From Candidatus Methylomirabilota bacterium (lineage in GTDB: Bacteria > Methylomirabilota > Methylomirabilia > Methylomirabilales > Methylomirabilaceae): a stretch of DNA of 64,000 bases. The stretch's first letter is position 1. Each line of letters starts with the position of its first letter. The stretch is from positions 1 to 64,000 of the forward strand of contig JAGWQH010000055.1 in NCBI GenBank assembly GCA_028870115.1, given 5' to 3'. Below, in pieces: positions 1 through 7,892 of the stretch. Both the position numbers and the translations under genes were made by a program. Under the pieces are notes generated by a model, which saw nothing but the letters and a program-made list of their open reading frames with translations, ran no database searches and had not been told where the DNA came from.

Positions 1-1
1 C

Positions 2-979
2 TTCGGCGGGACGCTGTCCATGTATGAAGCCACACACGATGTGAAATATCTGGAACGAGCCCTCGCATGGGCAGAGACAATGGTCTCAAAGGCTACAATC
101 ATCGACAGTAACGGTAATCACAACTGGTCGGGACCGTGGTCATCACCATATTCGACCACTCCTATTGCCTACCAGTTAGACGACTTGCAGGGATCAACGG
201 AATTAGCCAGACTTGCAAACATTATTCTGACCAATCCAACACTAAAGAGTAGCTATGGTTCTCGCGGCACTGCCATTTACACATTCGTGAGAGACCAAAT
301 CCTCAATAAACACCTCTTCACGCGAGGAGGACTCCATTGGTTTCGGGATGAAGTGGTTCACACAACTCGCAACATGAACGATAAAGCCGCTCTACTAATC
401 CGCGTCCTGAGGGATGTCTACCTCACAAGCGCCTCTTTGGGAAGCGCCGACAATAGCACGTACAATTATCCGGACATCCTTATTGAACTCGCACAAGGAT
501 TCAAGGGTCGGTTTCAGCCGTATCAGGGAGGGCTGATATGGGACAAGGGGCTCGGCAACTATGGCCCCATCCCTCCCAATGATCCCACAACCTTTATGGA
601 CACCTCGCATGCCAATCGCTTTCTCTTTGCTCTCGTAGATCTCTACGAAGCAGGGATTGTATTCACCAAGGACGATGTCGTTGGGGTATCTGCGCTGTTG
701 ACAAACGTGATCTGGAATCAATCCTTGGCGGATCCCCGATTCACGAATTTCATAGACGGCACGAACTACCCAGCATTGAATAAAACGGAGTGGGGTCTTG
801 GGCAAATTTACTCAGGCTGGGTCGTGCTGGCCGAATTTGATTCGCAAGTTCTGCAAGTGGCTGACGCCACGCTGAAGACGATGCTGGCTGGAGTGGCGAA
901 CCCCTCGCTCGACAGCATAGATAATCTCCATGGGAGGATCGCGCTCTCAGGGCATTTGGCGAAGGCGGTAGCGCAGTAG
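2..979 (+). CDS. Partial alpha/alpha-barrel protein (probable carbohydrate-active enzyme), 5' end outside window
   Basis: The reading frame is open from base 2, upstream of the first ATG at 20, so the N-terminus lies outside the window. The visible 325 codons are rich in Trp, Tyr and Asn, with repeated helix-loop segments (for example ALAWAETM, ELARLANIIL, DILIELAQGF, RFLFALVDLYEAG). This resembles the six-hairpin (alpha/alpha)6 barrels of glycoside hydrolases, polysaccharide lyases and uronyl epimerases. No catalytic motif could be assigned, so the enzyme class is inference. It converges with the minus-strand glycosyltransferase, only about 35 bases beyond its TAG stop, and sits at the edge of a polysaccharide locus, which suits a role in trimming or remodelling the glycan. 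Confidence 0.6.
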   Translation, partial: FGGTLSMYEATHDVKYLERALAWAETMVSKATIIDSNGNHNWSGPWSSPYSTTPIAYQLDDLQGSTELARLANIILTNPTLKSSYGSRGTAIYTFVRDQILNKHLFTRGGLHWFRDEVVHTTRNMNDKAALLIRVLRDVYLTSASLGSADNSTYNYPDILIELAQGFKGRFQPYQGGLIWDKGLGNYGPIPPNDPTTFMDTSHANRFLFALVDLYEAGIVFTKDDVVGVSALLTNVIWNQSLADPRFTNFIDGTNYPALNKTEWGLGQIYSGWVVLAEFDSQVLQVADATLKTMLAGVANPSLDSIDNLHGRIALSGHLAKAVAQ

Positions 980-1014
980 GACAATTCCCAGATTTCCCAG
1001 AATGGGATGTTCCT

Positions 1015-2067
1015 CTAACCCAGTGCCTTAGAAATGTGGGCTATAGCTCGCACGGCAGCTTCCCGCAGGACGCCCAGGACGCCAATGTCCAGCATTCCCC
1101 ACATAAACCCTATTCCGTAACTAGAGTGGAGGACAAAGAACGCCGCAGGCAGGGCTAGCGCAACCCTCCATCCCCGATTCCGCATAGCTTTTACGGAAAA
1201 GCTGAACGAGAACCCTAAGTATGCGATGACCATAAGCGCCCAGAGTTCAAGTGCCACAGAGCTGAAAATACCAACCACAGGTAACCCAATCAGAGCCGAT
1301 GCAAACAGTACCGGTACTACTTGGCGCCAAGATCCGGGCCGGCCGTGCTTCAGAATGACCCGGAGCTTCCAGTAACCGTATTGGAAATACTGCTGCCAAA
1401 GCTTAGACAGGGTCTCGCGAGCGCGATAGGTTGAACAGATACCCGGATCCATGAATATCTTTCCGCCCGCCTTCAGTATACGGTAGTTCAGCTCAGCGTC
1501 CTGATTCCGGATCAATTTCTCGTCGAATAGCCCCACCTTCTGGAAAATCTCCCTTCGATAGGCACCAAATGCCACCGTGTCAACGTACCCGTGGTACTGC
1601 GACGTTCTGAACTTTGCGGTCCCGACCCCAAAGGGGCTCGACATGGCTAGGGCAATCGCTCTTGCCATAGGAGTGTCTGCCCTCGGAAGAGTCGTGATAG
1701 GCCCGCCCACGCAGTCAGCTCCTACCTTCTGAAGGGTTTCAACGCACCGGCTTATATATTGTTCTCCATATTCGGCGTGAGCGCTAACGACCATCACTAT
1801 GTCGCCCTTGGCCTCTCGAATTCCAATGTTCATTCCGGTTGCGGTATTGTGCTTGGGATTTCTTAACAGGCGCACGAAACCATGCTGTCGTGCCATCCTT
1901 TCGACCACCTCTTGAGTTCCGTCGTGGCTTTCACCGTCAACGACAAGGATCTCGAGTTGATTCTTGGGGTAGCTATCCGAAGCGAGCGATCTGAGACACC
2001 CCTCGATCGAGCCCGCTTCGTTCCGGCAAGGAACCACAATAGAAACCATGGGAAATTGCCACCCCAC
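1015..2067 (-). CDS. ExoA-like family 2 glycosyltransferase with C-terminal membrane segments
   Basis: Inverting GT2 enzyme of about 350 residues, probably adding a sugar to a lipid-linked repeat unit on the cytoplasmic face. The nucleotide-sugar fold starts at residue 7 (MVSIVVPCRNE), followed by LEILVVDGESHDGT. The region VVSAHAEYGEQYI matches the DAHAxY segment of the succinoglycan ExoA group, although the first Asp is replaced by Ser here. RNQDAELNYR and QYFQYGYWKLR are further ExoA-type signatures. Two or three hydrophobic segments occupy residues 245-330. The true start may be residue 7. It is the last gene of the minus-strand run that begins at 6315, but a gap of about 290 bases separates it from the gene upstream. 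Confidence 0.85.
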   Translation of the reverse strand: MGWQFPMVSIVVPCRNEAGSIEGCLRSLASDSYPKNQLEILVVDGESHDGTQEVVERMARQHGFVRLLRNPKHNTATGMNIGIREAKGDIVMVVSAHAEYGEQYISRCVETLQKVGADCVGGPITTLPRADTPMARAIALAMSSPFGVGTAKFRTSQYHGYVDTVAFGAYRREIFQKVGLFDEKLIRNQDAELNYRILKAGGKIFMDPGICSTYRARETLSKLWQQYFQYGYWKLRVILKHGRPGSWRQVVPVLFASALIGLPVVGIFSSVALELWALMVIAYLGFSFSFSVKAMRNRGWRVALALPAAFFVLHSSYGIGFMWGMLDIGVLGVLREAAVRAIAHISKALG

Positions 2068-2215
2068 TATTTTACCCCATATGTCTCATGCTCGGCGAGC
2101 TTCGCTATACCAGGAAGCACCTGGCTGTGCTGAGCACCAGCCTTAGCCATCATGTGGATATCGAGCGATATACTTGACAATCCCCGCTAGCAAGCTCAAG
2201 CTAGCGCCTATGGCA

Positions 2216-2358
2216 TCATCGGCGCCTCAAGTGGATCAAATCTTTAACGATATTGGCAAATTCTTCATCTTTTGGCGTACCATCAACACTTGTGACACCA
2301 GGGGCAAATACAGGGAGACTCCACGATAGCATGAGACGCAGCACAGCAGCTCCGGCCT
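2216..2358 (-). other. Coding-like remnant in the gap between two glycosyltransferase genes
   Basis: The roughly 290-base gap (2068-2358) holds an open minus-strand stretch of about 46 codons ending in TGA at 2216-2218. It contains SLPVFAPGVTSVDGTP and EEFANIVKDLIHLRRR. There is no start codon with a ribosome site, and the stretch begins directly after the upstream glycosyltransferase stop in another frame, so it may be the tail of a deleted gene. I do not recognise the family. A perfect 7-base inverted repeat (CGCTAGC/GCTAGCG) with an 8-base loop follows at 2185-2206, without a T-run. Confidence 0.25.
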
Positions 2359-3489
2359 CTACGCATGCCCTACGAGACTCTCATATAGCGCCACGAGCTT
2401 CTTTTCCTCAGAGCCCCAGTTGTACCGATCGAGGACCGCTATGCGGCCCCTTTGCCCCATCTCAACAGCCTTCGACGGATCACGAAGAAGAACTTCAATC
2501 GCCTTGCTCAGGGCAGCGGCATCTCCAGGGGGCACGAGCAATCCGCATCCGGTGTCGCGGACGATCAGTGAAATAAAGCCGAAACCCGAAGCAACAACTG
2601 GGATCCCTGCCAGCATGTACTCGAACAGCTTCACGGGTGTGCCCTTAAGGTGGTTGGGCGTAGGAAGCCACGGAATCAAGCCAACCCGTGCGCGTTGAAG
2701 CCACTTCAAGATGTCCCGATGGGGAACTCTACCCAGGTATTCCACTCCATAAGCACCCCACCCGTCAACAAATGCGTACTCCCGACGAACGCCGGCTAAC
2801 TCTAAGGGACCTAGAACTTGAATGCTCGCCTCGGGATACGCCCGCCTTAACCGCTCGCCCGCCTCGAGCAGTACCTCCAGTCCTCGATCTTTCGAGAGGC
2901 CACCCACATAGATCCCCACTGGCTCATCAGCAGAATGCCCGCCGTCCAGCGCGGCATCCTGTAGCTCCGGGTAGTTGTGGACGGTAACAACAGGACGAGG
3001 CGATGAGAGCCCTGCTCGGAAGAGTTTGGCCATATCCTCATTAACGACCACGATGCCGCTCATCTTCTTCACAGCGTAACGATCCAACCACATTACGGCC
3101 CTGCTCACCGTGCGCCTCGCCTCTGTCGGCAGCCAATGCTTTGTCAACATGGTGTCGGCATTATACTCATGAATGTCGTAAATGACCTTCTTGCCAAGCA
3201 AACGAAGAAACAGTCCCGCAGGAATCAATTCCGGGTCGTGAAAGTGATAAATCGCCGCCTTCACCTTCAGGCCCCGTAGCAAAACTTGGCCAGAAGTGAC
3301 CAGCATTCGGCACCAGCGCGTGCGCCTCTTAGGTACACTAAGGACCCGAACGCCATCCAGCTGCTCATCCTGCTCATGCGGAGCCACAAGAGTCACCTCA
3401 TAACCCGCTCGAACGAGACTCTTGGCCTCCTTATGGAAGATCCGATTGTCAAAGGCCCTGTGGACCGAGGTGAGCATGCAGACCTTCAT
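2359..3489 (-). CDS. Family 4 glycosyltransferase
   Basis: Retaining GT-B glycosyltransferase of 376 residues from the chosen ATG at 3489, where MKVCMLTSVHRAFDNRIFHKE gives the usual N-terminal strand and loop. The open frame continues 23 codons upstream, but those residues are not family-like. The acceptor domain holds IYHFHDPELIPAG. The C-terminal nucleotide-sugar domain has GIYVGGLSKDRGLEVLLEA and the E-x7-E type region KLFEYMLAGIPVVAS. The ATG overlaps the TGA of the preceding FemAB fragment (ATGA), so translation is probably coupled. Its role is inferred to be assembly of the polysaccharide repeat unit; donor and acceptor are unknown. Confidence 0.88.
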   Translation of the reverse strand: MKVCMLTSVHRAFDNRIFHKEAKSLVRAGYEVTLVAPHEQDEQLDGVRVLSVPKRRTRWCRMLVTSGQVLLRGLKVKAAIYHFHDPELIPAGLFLRLLGKKVIYDIHEYNADTMLTKHWLPTEARRTVSRAVMWLDRYAVKKMSGIVVVNEDMAKLFRAGLSSPRPVVTVHNYPELQDAALDGGHSADEPVGIYVGGLSKDRGLEVLLEAGERLRRAYPEASIQVLGPLELAGVRREYAFVDGWGAYGVEYLGRVPHRDILKWLQRARVGLIPWLPTPNHLKGTPVKLFEYMLAGIPVVASGFGFISLIVRDTGCGLLVPPGDAAALSKAIEVLLRDPSKAVEMGQRGRIAVLDRYNWGSEEKKLVALYESLVGHA

Positions 3490-3761
3490 TTGCCGAACTT
3501 TGATGCAATCCGCTGGGCCAGCGGCATTAGTATCTTGTATCCATACTCGCCGCGGCACGCCAGCCAGCCGTAGCTACGATGAAACGTGACACATGGTACG
3601 AATCGCCTGCCAAAACCCCTCTTGAATTGAGCGATACAGGGGATGTTGACGCCTGCCATGTCATGAGTCCGCAACCCACACTCGATTCCCCATCGTATTA
3701 TCGACCATTCGAGTGAATGGTTCGGCAGCACGAAAATATAGGGGGCTTGAAGCGGCCTCAC
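3486..3761 (-). pseudogene. C-terminal fragment of a FemAB/GNAT-like acyltransferase
   Basis: Only about 91 codons of a family normally 330-360 residues long. LEWSIIRWGIECGLRTHDMAG followed by IAQFKRGFGRRFVP matches the end of FemAB-type transferases (aromatic-Asp-x-x-G strand, then FKxxFG), so the first two thirds are missing. It opens with a GTG that overlaps the stop of the upstream glycosyltransferase (GTGA) and its own TGA overlaps the next ATG. The deletion has therefore left a short, still translatable frame inside a coupled operon. I regard it as a remnant, although a retained small peptide cannot be excluded. An intact relative is at 12367-13437. Confidence 0.6.
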
Positions 3762-4963
3762 TCAGGCGTTCCCATTTGAATCGCCGCTCGATATACGGCA
3801 AGTGTCTTTTCGGCATTGGCGACCCACGTATATCCTGCGGACGCTGCTCGCCGCGCCTCAATCACTATATTCTCGACTTGGTCACCCCTTGAAAGCATCG
3901 TTTCTATCCCGCGAGCGAGTGCTGTCACATCGCCGCGAGGGACCATCCAGGCATTCTTTCCATGTGAGAGCAGTTCAGGTATCCCACCGACATCGGTTGC
4001 CACAATTGGGATACGACATAGCATGGCTTCGGGGAGGAGAGTTGGAAAGCCCTCGCTCAGGCTCGGCATTATCAAACAATCTGCGGCAGACAGCCAGAGC
4101 GGTATCTCCTCATGGGGCCTTCGACCTACAAACACCGTTGATCCACGGATGCTAAGTGTATTAGCCAGCGAGTCCAGGGCTTGCCTCAAGTGGCCGTCAC
4201 CCACCAGATAGAGCATAGCGTCAACATGGCCAAGTCTCGCGAACGCATGAAGAAGAAACTCCACACCCTTTACCCCAACCAAGTTGCCAACAAATAAGAG
4301 AATGGTCCGTTCGGCTGGCAAATTCAACTCCCTACGACATTCTTTCTTGCAGCGCGGCATGAACTTAGTAGGGTCGGCACCATTATGGATGACGTCGACC
4401 TCCAGCGGACCTGCCAGGGATACGACATTCTCTCTCAAACGATGGCTGACGGTAACCAGTCGACCGACATGCTTCAAAGCCCATCTTGTAGCCAAGTTGG
4501 TGCAGCCATTGCGGAATGGGTAGAGATTGATGTCAGAGCCGTGGATGGTACAGATCACAGGGAGGTTTAATGTTCGTCCGAGGAGCACACTCGCGAACCC
4601 ATCAGGCATAATCGTGTGCGCATGAATTACCTGTATTTTGTGCTCGTTTACTAGACGTCTTACAAGACGTAAGCATCCCAGATAATAAAATACGCCATAC
4701 AGGTAGAAAAGCCTACTTCCTGGGAGACACAGTACCCTGGGGTACTCCGTAGGAAATCCCTGAAGATTATCTCGCTGAGGGATCGTGCTGTACTTCTGCA
4801 CACGCGGGAGAAATCCCAGTATTGGAGGAGCCCATGGCGTTGGTGTGACCACAAAGATCTCTACCCCGAGCTCTCGCAGCGCCTTCATCTGCTCTAGAAC
4901 AAATATCCCCGCTATTGCATTCGCCGGTGAAGGAAACATATGCGAGAGAAAAAGGACTCTCAT
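3758..4963 (-). CDS. Family 4 glycosyltransferase
   Basis: GT-B enzyme of 401 residues and normal family length. The N-terminal domain starts MRVLFLSHMFPSPANAIAG, typical of GT4 enzymes, with IHAHTIMPDG and CTIHGSDINLYP in the acceptor half. The donor half contains LLFVGNLVGVKGVEFLLHAF, and the E-x7-E type region reads PSLSEGFPTLLPEAML, then IPIVATDVGGIPELL. The start overlaps the stop of the polymerase/ligase gene upstream by 4 bases (ATGA), placing it second in the operon driven from the 6.4 kb promoter. Sugar specificity cannot be read from the sequence. Confidence 0.9.
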   Translation of the reverse strand: MRVLFLSHMFPSPANAIAGIFVLEQMKALRELGVEIFVVTPTPWAPPILGFLPRVQKYSTIPQRDNLQGFPTEYPRVLCLPGSRLFYLYGVFYYLGCLRLVRRLVNEHKIQVIHAHTIMPDGFASVLLGRTLNLPVICTIHGSDINLYPFRNGCTNLATRWALKHVGRLVTVSHRLRENVVSLAGPLEVDVIHNGADPTKFMPRCKKECRRELNLPAERTILLFVGNLVGVKGVEFLLHAFARLGHVDAMLYLVGDGHLRQALDSLANTLSIRGSTVFVGRRPHEEIPLWLSAADCLIMPSLSEGFPTLLPEAMLCRIPIVATDVGGIPELLSHGKNAWMVPRGDVTALARGIETMLSRGDQVENIVIEARRAASAGYTWVANAEKTLAVYRAAIQMGTPE

Positions 4964-6315
4964 GATTCAACAGAGACACTCTGATTTTTAGAAACGGACA
5001 CGGCGAGAGCCAGCAGAATCCACACAAACCAGAACCCCTTGCGCCAGACAATATCTAAGAAGAACCCCGAAACCAGCAACCCAAAGCACGCGCACTTGAC
5101 CGCAAGCATATAGGAGTTGCTCTCATCCGTGGAGTTTCGCCGCCATGACCTCACTGAACGCAACTGAGAGAGGATTGCAGCCATCATAAAGAAGAACCCG
5201 ACGATCCCAAGTTCGACCCATATGCCCAAGTAGATATTGTGGGCTCCGCGAGAGTACCCGCGGAACCCGTATTGGTGTCCCGCGAACTCATCATAGGCAA
5301 ATGGAAAGTTACTCAGGCCGGCACCAATAATCCCGTAGTCAAGAAGGGCGCGGAGACCCACCCGCCAGATATCGATGCGCCCAGCCGACGCGGTCTCATA
5401 GGGCATTTCAAGTCGTCGATAGAACTGATCGGGCATGACCACGACTATCAATCCCAAAAGCGCGACAGGAACCCAGACCTGCCACTTTGACCGAGCATGA
5501 TACATATATGCGAGAACTACCACCAGGACCGCCAGCAACGAACCCCGAGACATAGTGAGAAAAATCCCGGCGGCTATCACTAGCATCGCGTACAGGGGAA
5601 AGAGTCTTTCAGACCATCTTCGGGCCTCCAAGAATCTGCCTATCACCAAGCTCAACGGGAGAAGCAGACTAGTTGCGAACTGGTTCGGATCGGTGTCACG
5701 CTCGCCCTCGATTAACGAGGCCCGGCCTGTTGCCCCAAGATAAAGAACGCCCTCGCTGTACATATAACACGCGTAAGCCGCTGCAACCATCCCGCCGAGG
5801 ACTACAAGCGTACCAATGCTGAATAATTCCTTTTCAGAGACACGCGCGGAAACAGCAACAAGGTACAGGAGAAGCAGGCTAACGGCTGTCGGCAGGCGAT
5901 CGTACACAGTCTGGGCGTCCAGTGCCCATGCTGCGGTCACCGCGCCCCATACAATGAACAGAAACCACCAAAGGGCAGCACGCGGCGGGCGCACCAACCG
6001 ATGCCGCATAACTCCTGTTGCCAGCAGGATCCCTGCAGTCGCTACCCCGATCAGCTTATTGAGTGTCGGCCCGGTTGACCCCCCGCCCAGAACAGCAATG
6101 GAATCAAACGGAATCAGAAAAGCGTAAACACCTAACGAAGCCTGCACCGGCCAGCGAACCGCCACGGGAATCGCCGCCAGAGCACCGAACAGTGTGAGGT
6201 AGAGCCAGTTGCCCCGAACCATCGCCAAACCCAAAATTAATGCGCTTCCGGCCCCAAGGCCAATGACCAATGCCTGTTGCGTAATCCGGGAGCGCTGGAT
6301 TCTCTCACCGTTCAC
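4960..6315 (-). CDS. O-antigen ligase/polymerase-type membrane protein (Wzy/WaaL family)
   Basis: A 451-residue inner-membrane protein with about 11-12 hydrophobic segments. The Wzy_C region is recognisable: GRIDIWRVGLRALLDYGIIG, then a periplasmic loop with GAHNIYLGIWVELGIVGF, whose His is the conserved residue of the family. Such proteins either polymerise undecaprenyl-linked repeat units or ligate glycan to a lipid acceptor; the sequence does not separate the two. First gene of the minus-strand operon; a TTGACA/CATAAT promoter lies about 60 bases upstream. Weak similarity between family members means the exact reaction is inferred. Confidence 0.85.
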   Translation of the reverse strand: MNGERIQRSRITQQALVIGLGAGSALILGLAMVRGNWLYLTLFGALAAIPVAVRWPVQASLGVYAFLIPFDSIAVLGGGSTGPTLNKLIGVATAGILLATGVMRHRLVRPPRAALWWFLFIVWGAVTAAWALDAQTVYDRLPTAVSLLLLYLVAVSARVSEKELFSIGTLVVLGGMVAAAYACYMYSEGVLYLGATGRASLIEGERDTDPNQFATSLLLPLSLVIGRFLEARRWSERLFPLYAMLVIAAGIFLTMSRGSLLAVLVVVLAYMYHARSKWQVWVPVALLGLIVVVMPDQFYRRLEMPYETASAGRIDIWRVGLRALLDYGIIGAGLSNFPFAYDEFAGHQYGFRGYSRGAHNIYLGIWVELGIVGFFFMMAAILSQLRSVRSWRRNSTDESNSYMLAVKCACFGLLVSGFFLDIVWRKGFWFVWILLALAVSVSKNQSVSVES

Positions 6316-6374
6316 TTTATTCTACTCTGCGCCACCATATTTAGCTGATTAACGCCGGTTTGACCTAATTACAT

Positions 6375-6404
6375 ATTATGCGATAGGTGTAATAGGCATG
6401 TCAA
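6375..6404 (-). promoter_or_regulatory. Sigma70-type promoter for the minus-strand glycosyltransferase operon
   Basis: On the minus strand TTGACA (6399-6404) is separated by 18 bases from CATAAT (6375-6380), in an AT-rich stretch just upstream of the gene starting at 6315. The -35 box is a perfect consensus match. Confidence 0.65.
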
Positions 6405-6425
6405 GTTGCCAAGTCCCCATTTGCC

Positions 6426-6454
6426 TTGACAAGACATGCCCACAAGTTTACTAT
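6426..6454 (+). promoter_or_regulatory. Sigma70-type promoter for the plus-strand Wzm/Wzt arm
   Basis: TTGACA (6426-6431), a 17-base spacer and TACTAT (6449-6454) on the plus strand. Its -35 box lies 21 bases from the -35 box of the divergent minus-strand promoter, so the two RNA polymerase sites are back to back. It leads into the glyA remnant and the ABC exporter genes. Confidence 0.6.
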
Positions 6455-6543
6455 TTCTATAGACTTGAGTTATTGGCCCCACCCCTTATCAAAGGGATCC
6501 CAGGTTGAAGAATATTATCGATGTTGACCACAAAATCGCTTAA

Positions 6544-6726
6544 ATGGTCCGGCTCGAGATCAAGCGTCAGGGAACCAAACAGGGGGACTTTGAGGCCCTC
6601 CGGCGCCTGGCCAAGGAGCACCGGCCCAAGTTGATTATCGGGGGTGCCAGCGCCTGCACCCGGATCTTTCGCTTTGCGAGGTTCAGCGAGATTATCCATG
6701 AGGCCAGCGCAGTTGTCGTCATGAAG
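6544..6726 (+). pseudogene. glyA: Internal fragment of serine hydroxymethyltransferase
   Basis: About 60 codons match the GlyA interior: FEALRRLAKEHRPKLIIGGA, then an SA-x-x-RI-x-x-FARFSEI pattern. In GlyA this segment precedes the catalytic Asp strand. Neither the PLP-binding Lys region nor either terminus is present, and the frame ends in unrelated sequence. It lies between the promoter and the ABC permease gene, so it is a scar of an earlier rearrangement. A functional copy would have to be elsewhere in the genome. Confidence 0.6.
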
Positions 6727-6742
6727 CCTAGACGCGAGCCGA

Positions 6743-7687
6743 ATGCAGGGAGTTCGCTTCACACTGCGGAATCATACATTGAGCGGTACGATCATCGGAA
6801 ATATTGTGGAAAAGACTCAGGGTAGGGCCAGCGGGATCCAGGCTCCTGATTACGGCGCCGAAAAAGGAACGCTGACCCTAGTCATCCGCCCTTCCAGGGG
6901 GTGGAGTGCGCTCAATCTGGCCGACCTGTGGCACTACCGCGAACTGATCTACTTCCTCACGTGGCGCGACATCAAGGTGCGGTACAAGCAGACCGTGCTG
7001 GGCGCGGCCTGGGCGATCATCCAGCCCTTCTTTACCATGGTGGTGTTCAGCATCTTCTTCGGCCGGCTGGCCCGGATCCCGTCCGATGGGCTCCCCTACC
7101 CAATCTTTGCATACTGCGCGTTGCTCCCCTGGCAGCTCTTTGCTCATGCGCTGACCGAGTCGAGCAACAGCCTAGTCGCGAATGAGCGACTGATCACGAA
7201 GGTCTATTTTCCCAGGCTGGCAATCCCGATTTCGGCAGTACTCGCCGGGCTGCTGGACTTTCTGATTGCTTTTGTGGTGCTGATTGGGATGATGATGTAC
7301 TACCACGTAAAGCCCACCCTCGCCGTATGGACCGTGCCCCTGTTTGTCGTGCTTGCAGTGGGAACTGCCTTGGGCGTTGGCATGTGGCTGTCGGCGCTGA
7401 ACGTCCAGTACCGTGATGTGCGATACACCATCCCGTTCCTGACACAGATCTGGCTGTTTGCCACGCCGGTGGCTTACTCGAGCACGCTGGTCCCAGAGTC
7501 ATGGCGGGCGCTGTACGGGCTGAACCCCATGGCGGGTGTCGTCGAGGGCTTCCGCTGGGCGCTGTTGGGAAAAGCAGAAGGGCCTGGAGCACTCTTGGCC
7601 GTCTCGGTCACCATTGTCATCCTGATCCTGGTTGGCGGCCTGTACTACTTCCGGCGTATGGAGAAGACCTTTGCCGACGTGGTGTAA
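6743..7687 (+). CDS. wzm: Polysaccharide ABC transporter permease (Wzm type)
   Basis: ABC-2 family permease that forms the membrane channel for export of a lipid-linked glycan across the inner membrane. RELIYFLTWRDIKVRYKQT just before the first membrane helix is the typical amphipathic entry segment. About six hydrophobic segments follow, with PFFTMVVFSIFFGRLARIPS and the C-terminal NPMAGVVEGFRWALLG characteristic of Wzm/TagG proteins. The open frame gives 314 residues from ATG 6743; GTG 6806 (293 residues) is an equally plausible start and closer to family length. The partner ATPase gene follows after about 200 bases that contain a gene remnant. Confidence 0.9.
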   Translation: MQGVRFTLRNHTLSGTIIGNIVEKTQGRASGIQAPDYGAEKGTLTLVIRPSRGWSALNLADLWHYRELIYFLTWRDIKVRYKQTVLGAAWAIIQPFFTMVVFSIFFGRLARIPSDGLPYPIFAYCALLPWQLFAHALTESSNSLVANERLITKVYFPRLAIPISAVLAGLLDFLIAFVVLIGMMMYYHVKPTLAVWTVPLFVVLAVGTALGVGMWLSALNVQYRDVRYTIPFLTQIWLFATPVAYSSTLVPESWRALYGLNPMAGVVEGFRWALLGKAEGPGALLAVSVTIVILILVGGLYYFRRMEKTFADVV

Positions 7688-7775
7688 CTATAGATCTCTG
7701 AGTGCGAATTGCGAATTTCGAGGTGCGGATCGCAAGACGAGGTTGGAGCTATTTGAAGAGGTCGGGCATGGAAAT

Positions 7776-7892
7776 ATGACAGAGCGGCGGGTTTTGCTCA
7801 AAGAATCTGACGAACTCCTGGCCATCTTCACGGCTATTGGCAAGAGTACGAAGGCTAAGAATCCGAAATCCGGAATTGGAAATCCGAAATGA
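7776..7892 (+). pseudogene. C-terminal remnant of a four-helix bundle (23S rRNA intervening-sequence type) protein
   Basis: A 38-codon frame containing RRVLLKESDELLAIFTAIGK, which resembles the last helix of the four-helix bundle family (ESxxLLxIFxxxIKTAK). The rest of the family, usually about 120 residues, is absent. The TGA stop overlaps the ATG of the downstream ATPase gene (ATGA). The assignment rests on a short stretch and is moderate at best. Confidence 0.4.

Noticed and set aside
395-805. A 136-codon minus-strand open frame in the first gene
   Set aside because: Antisense to the open plus-strand frame that runs in from the window edge; no protein features.
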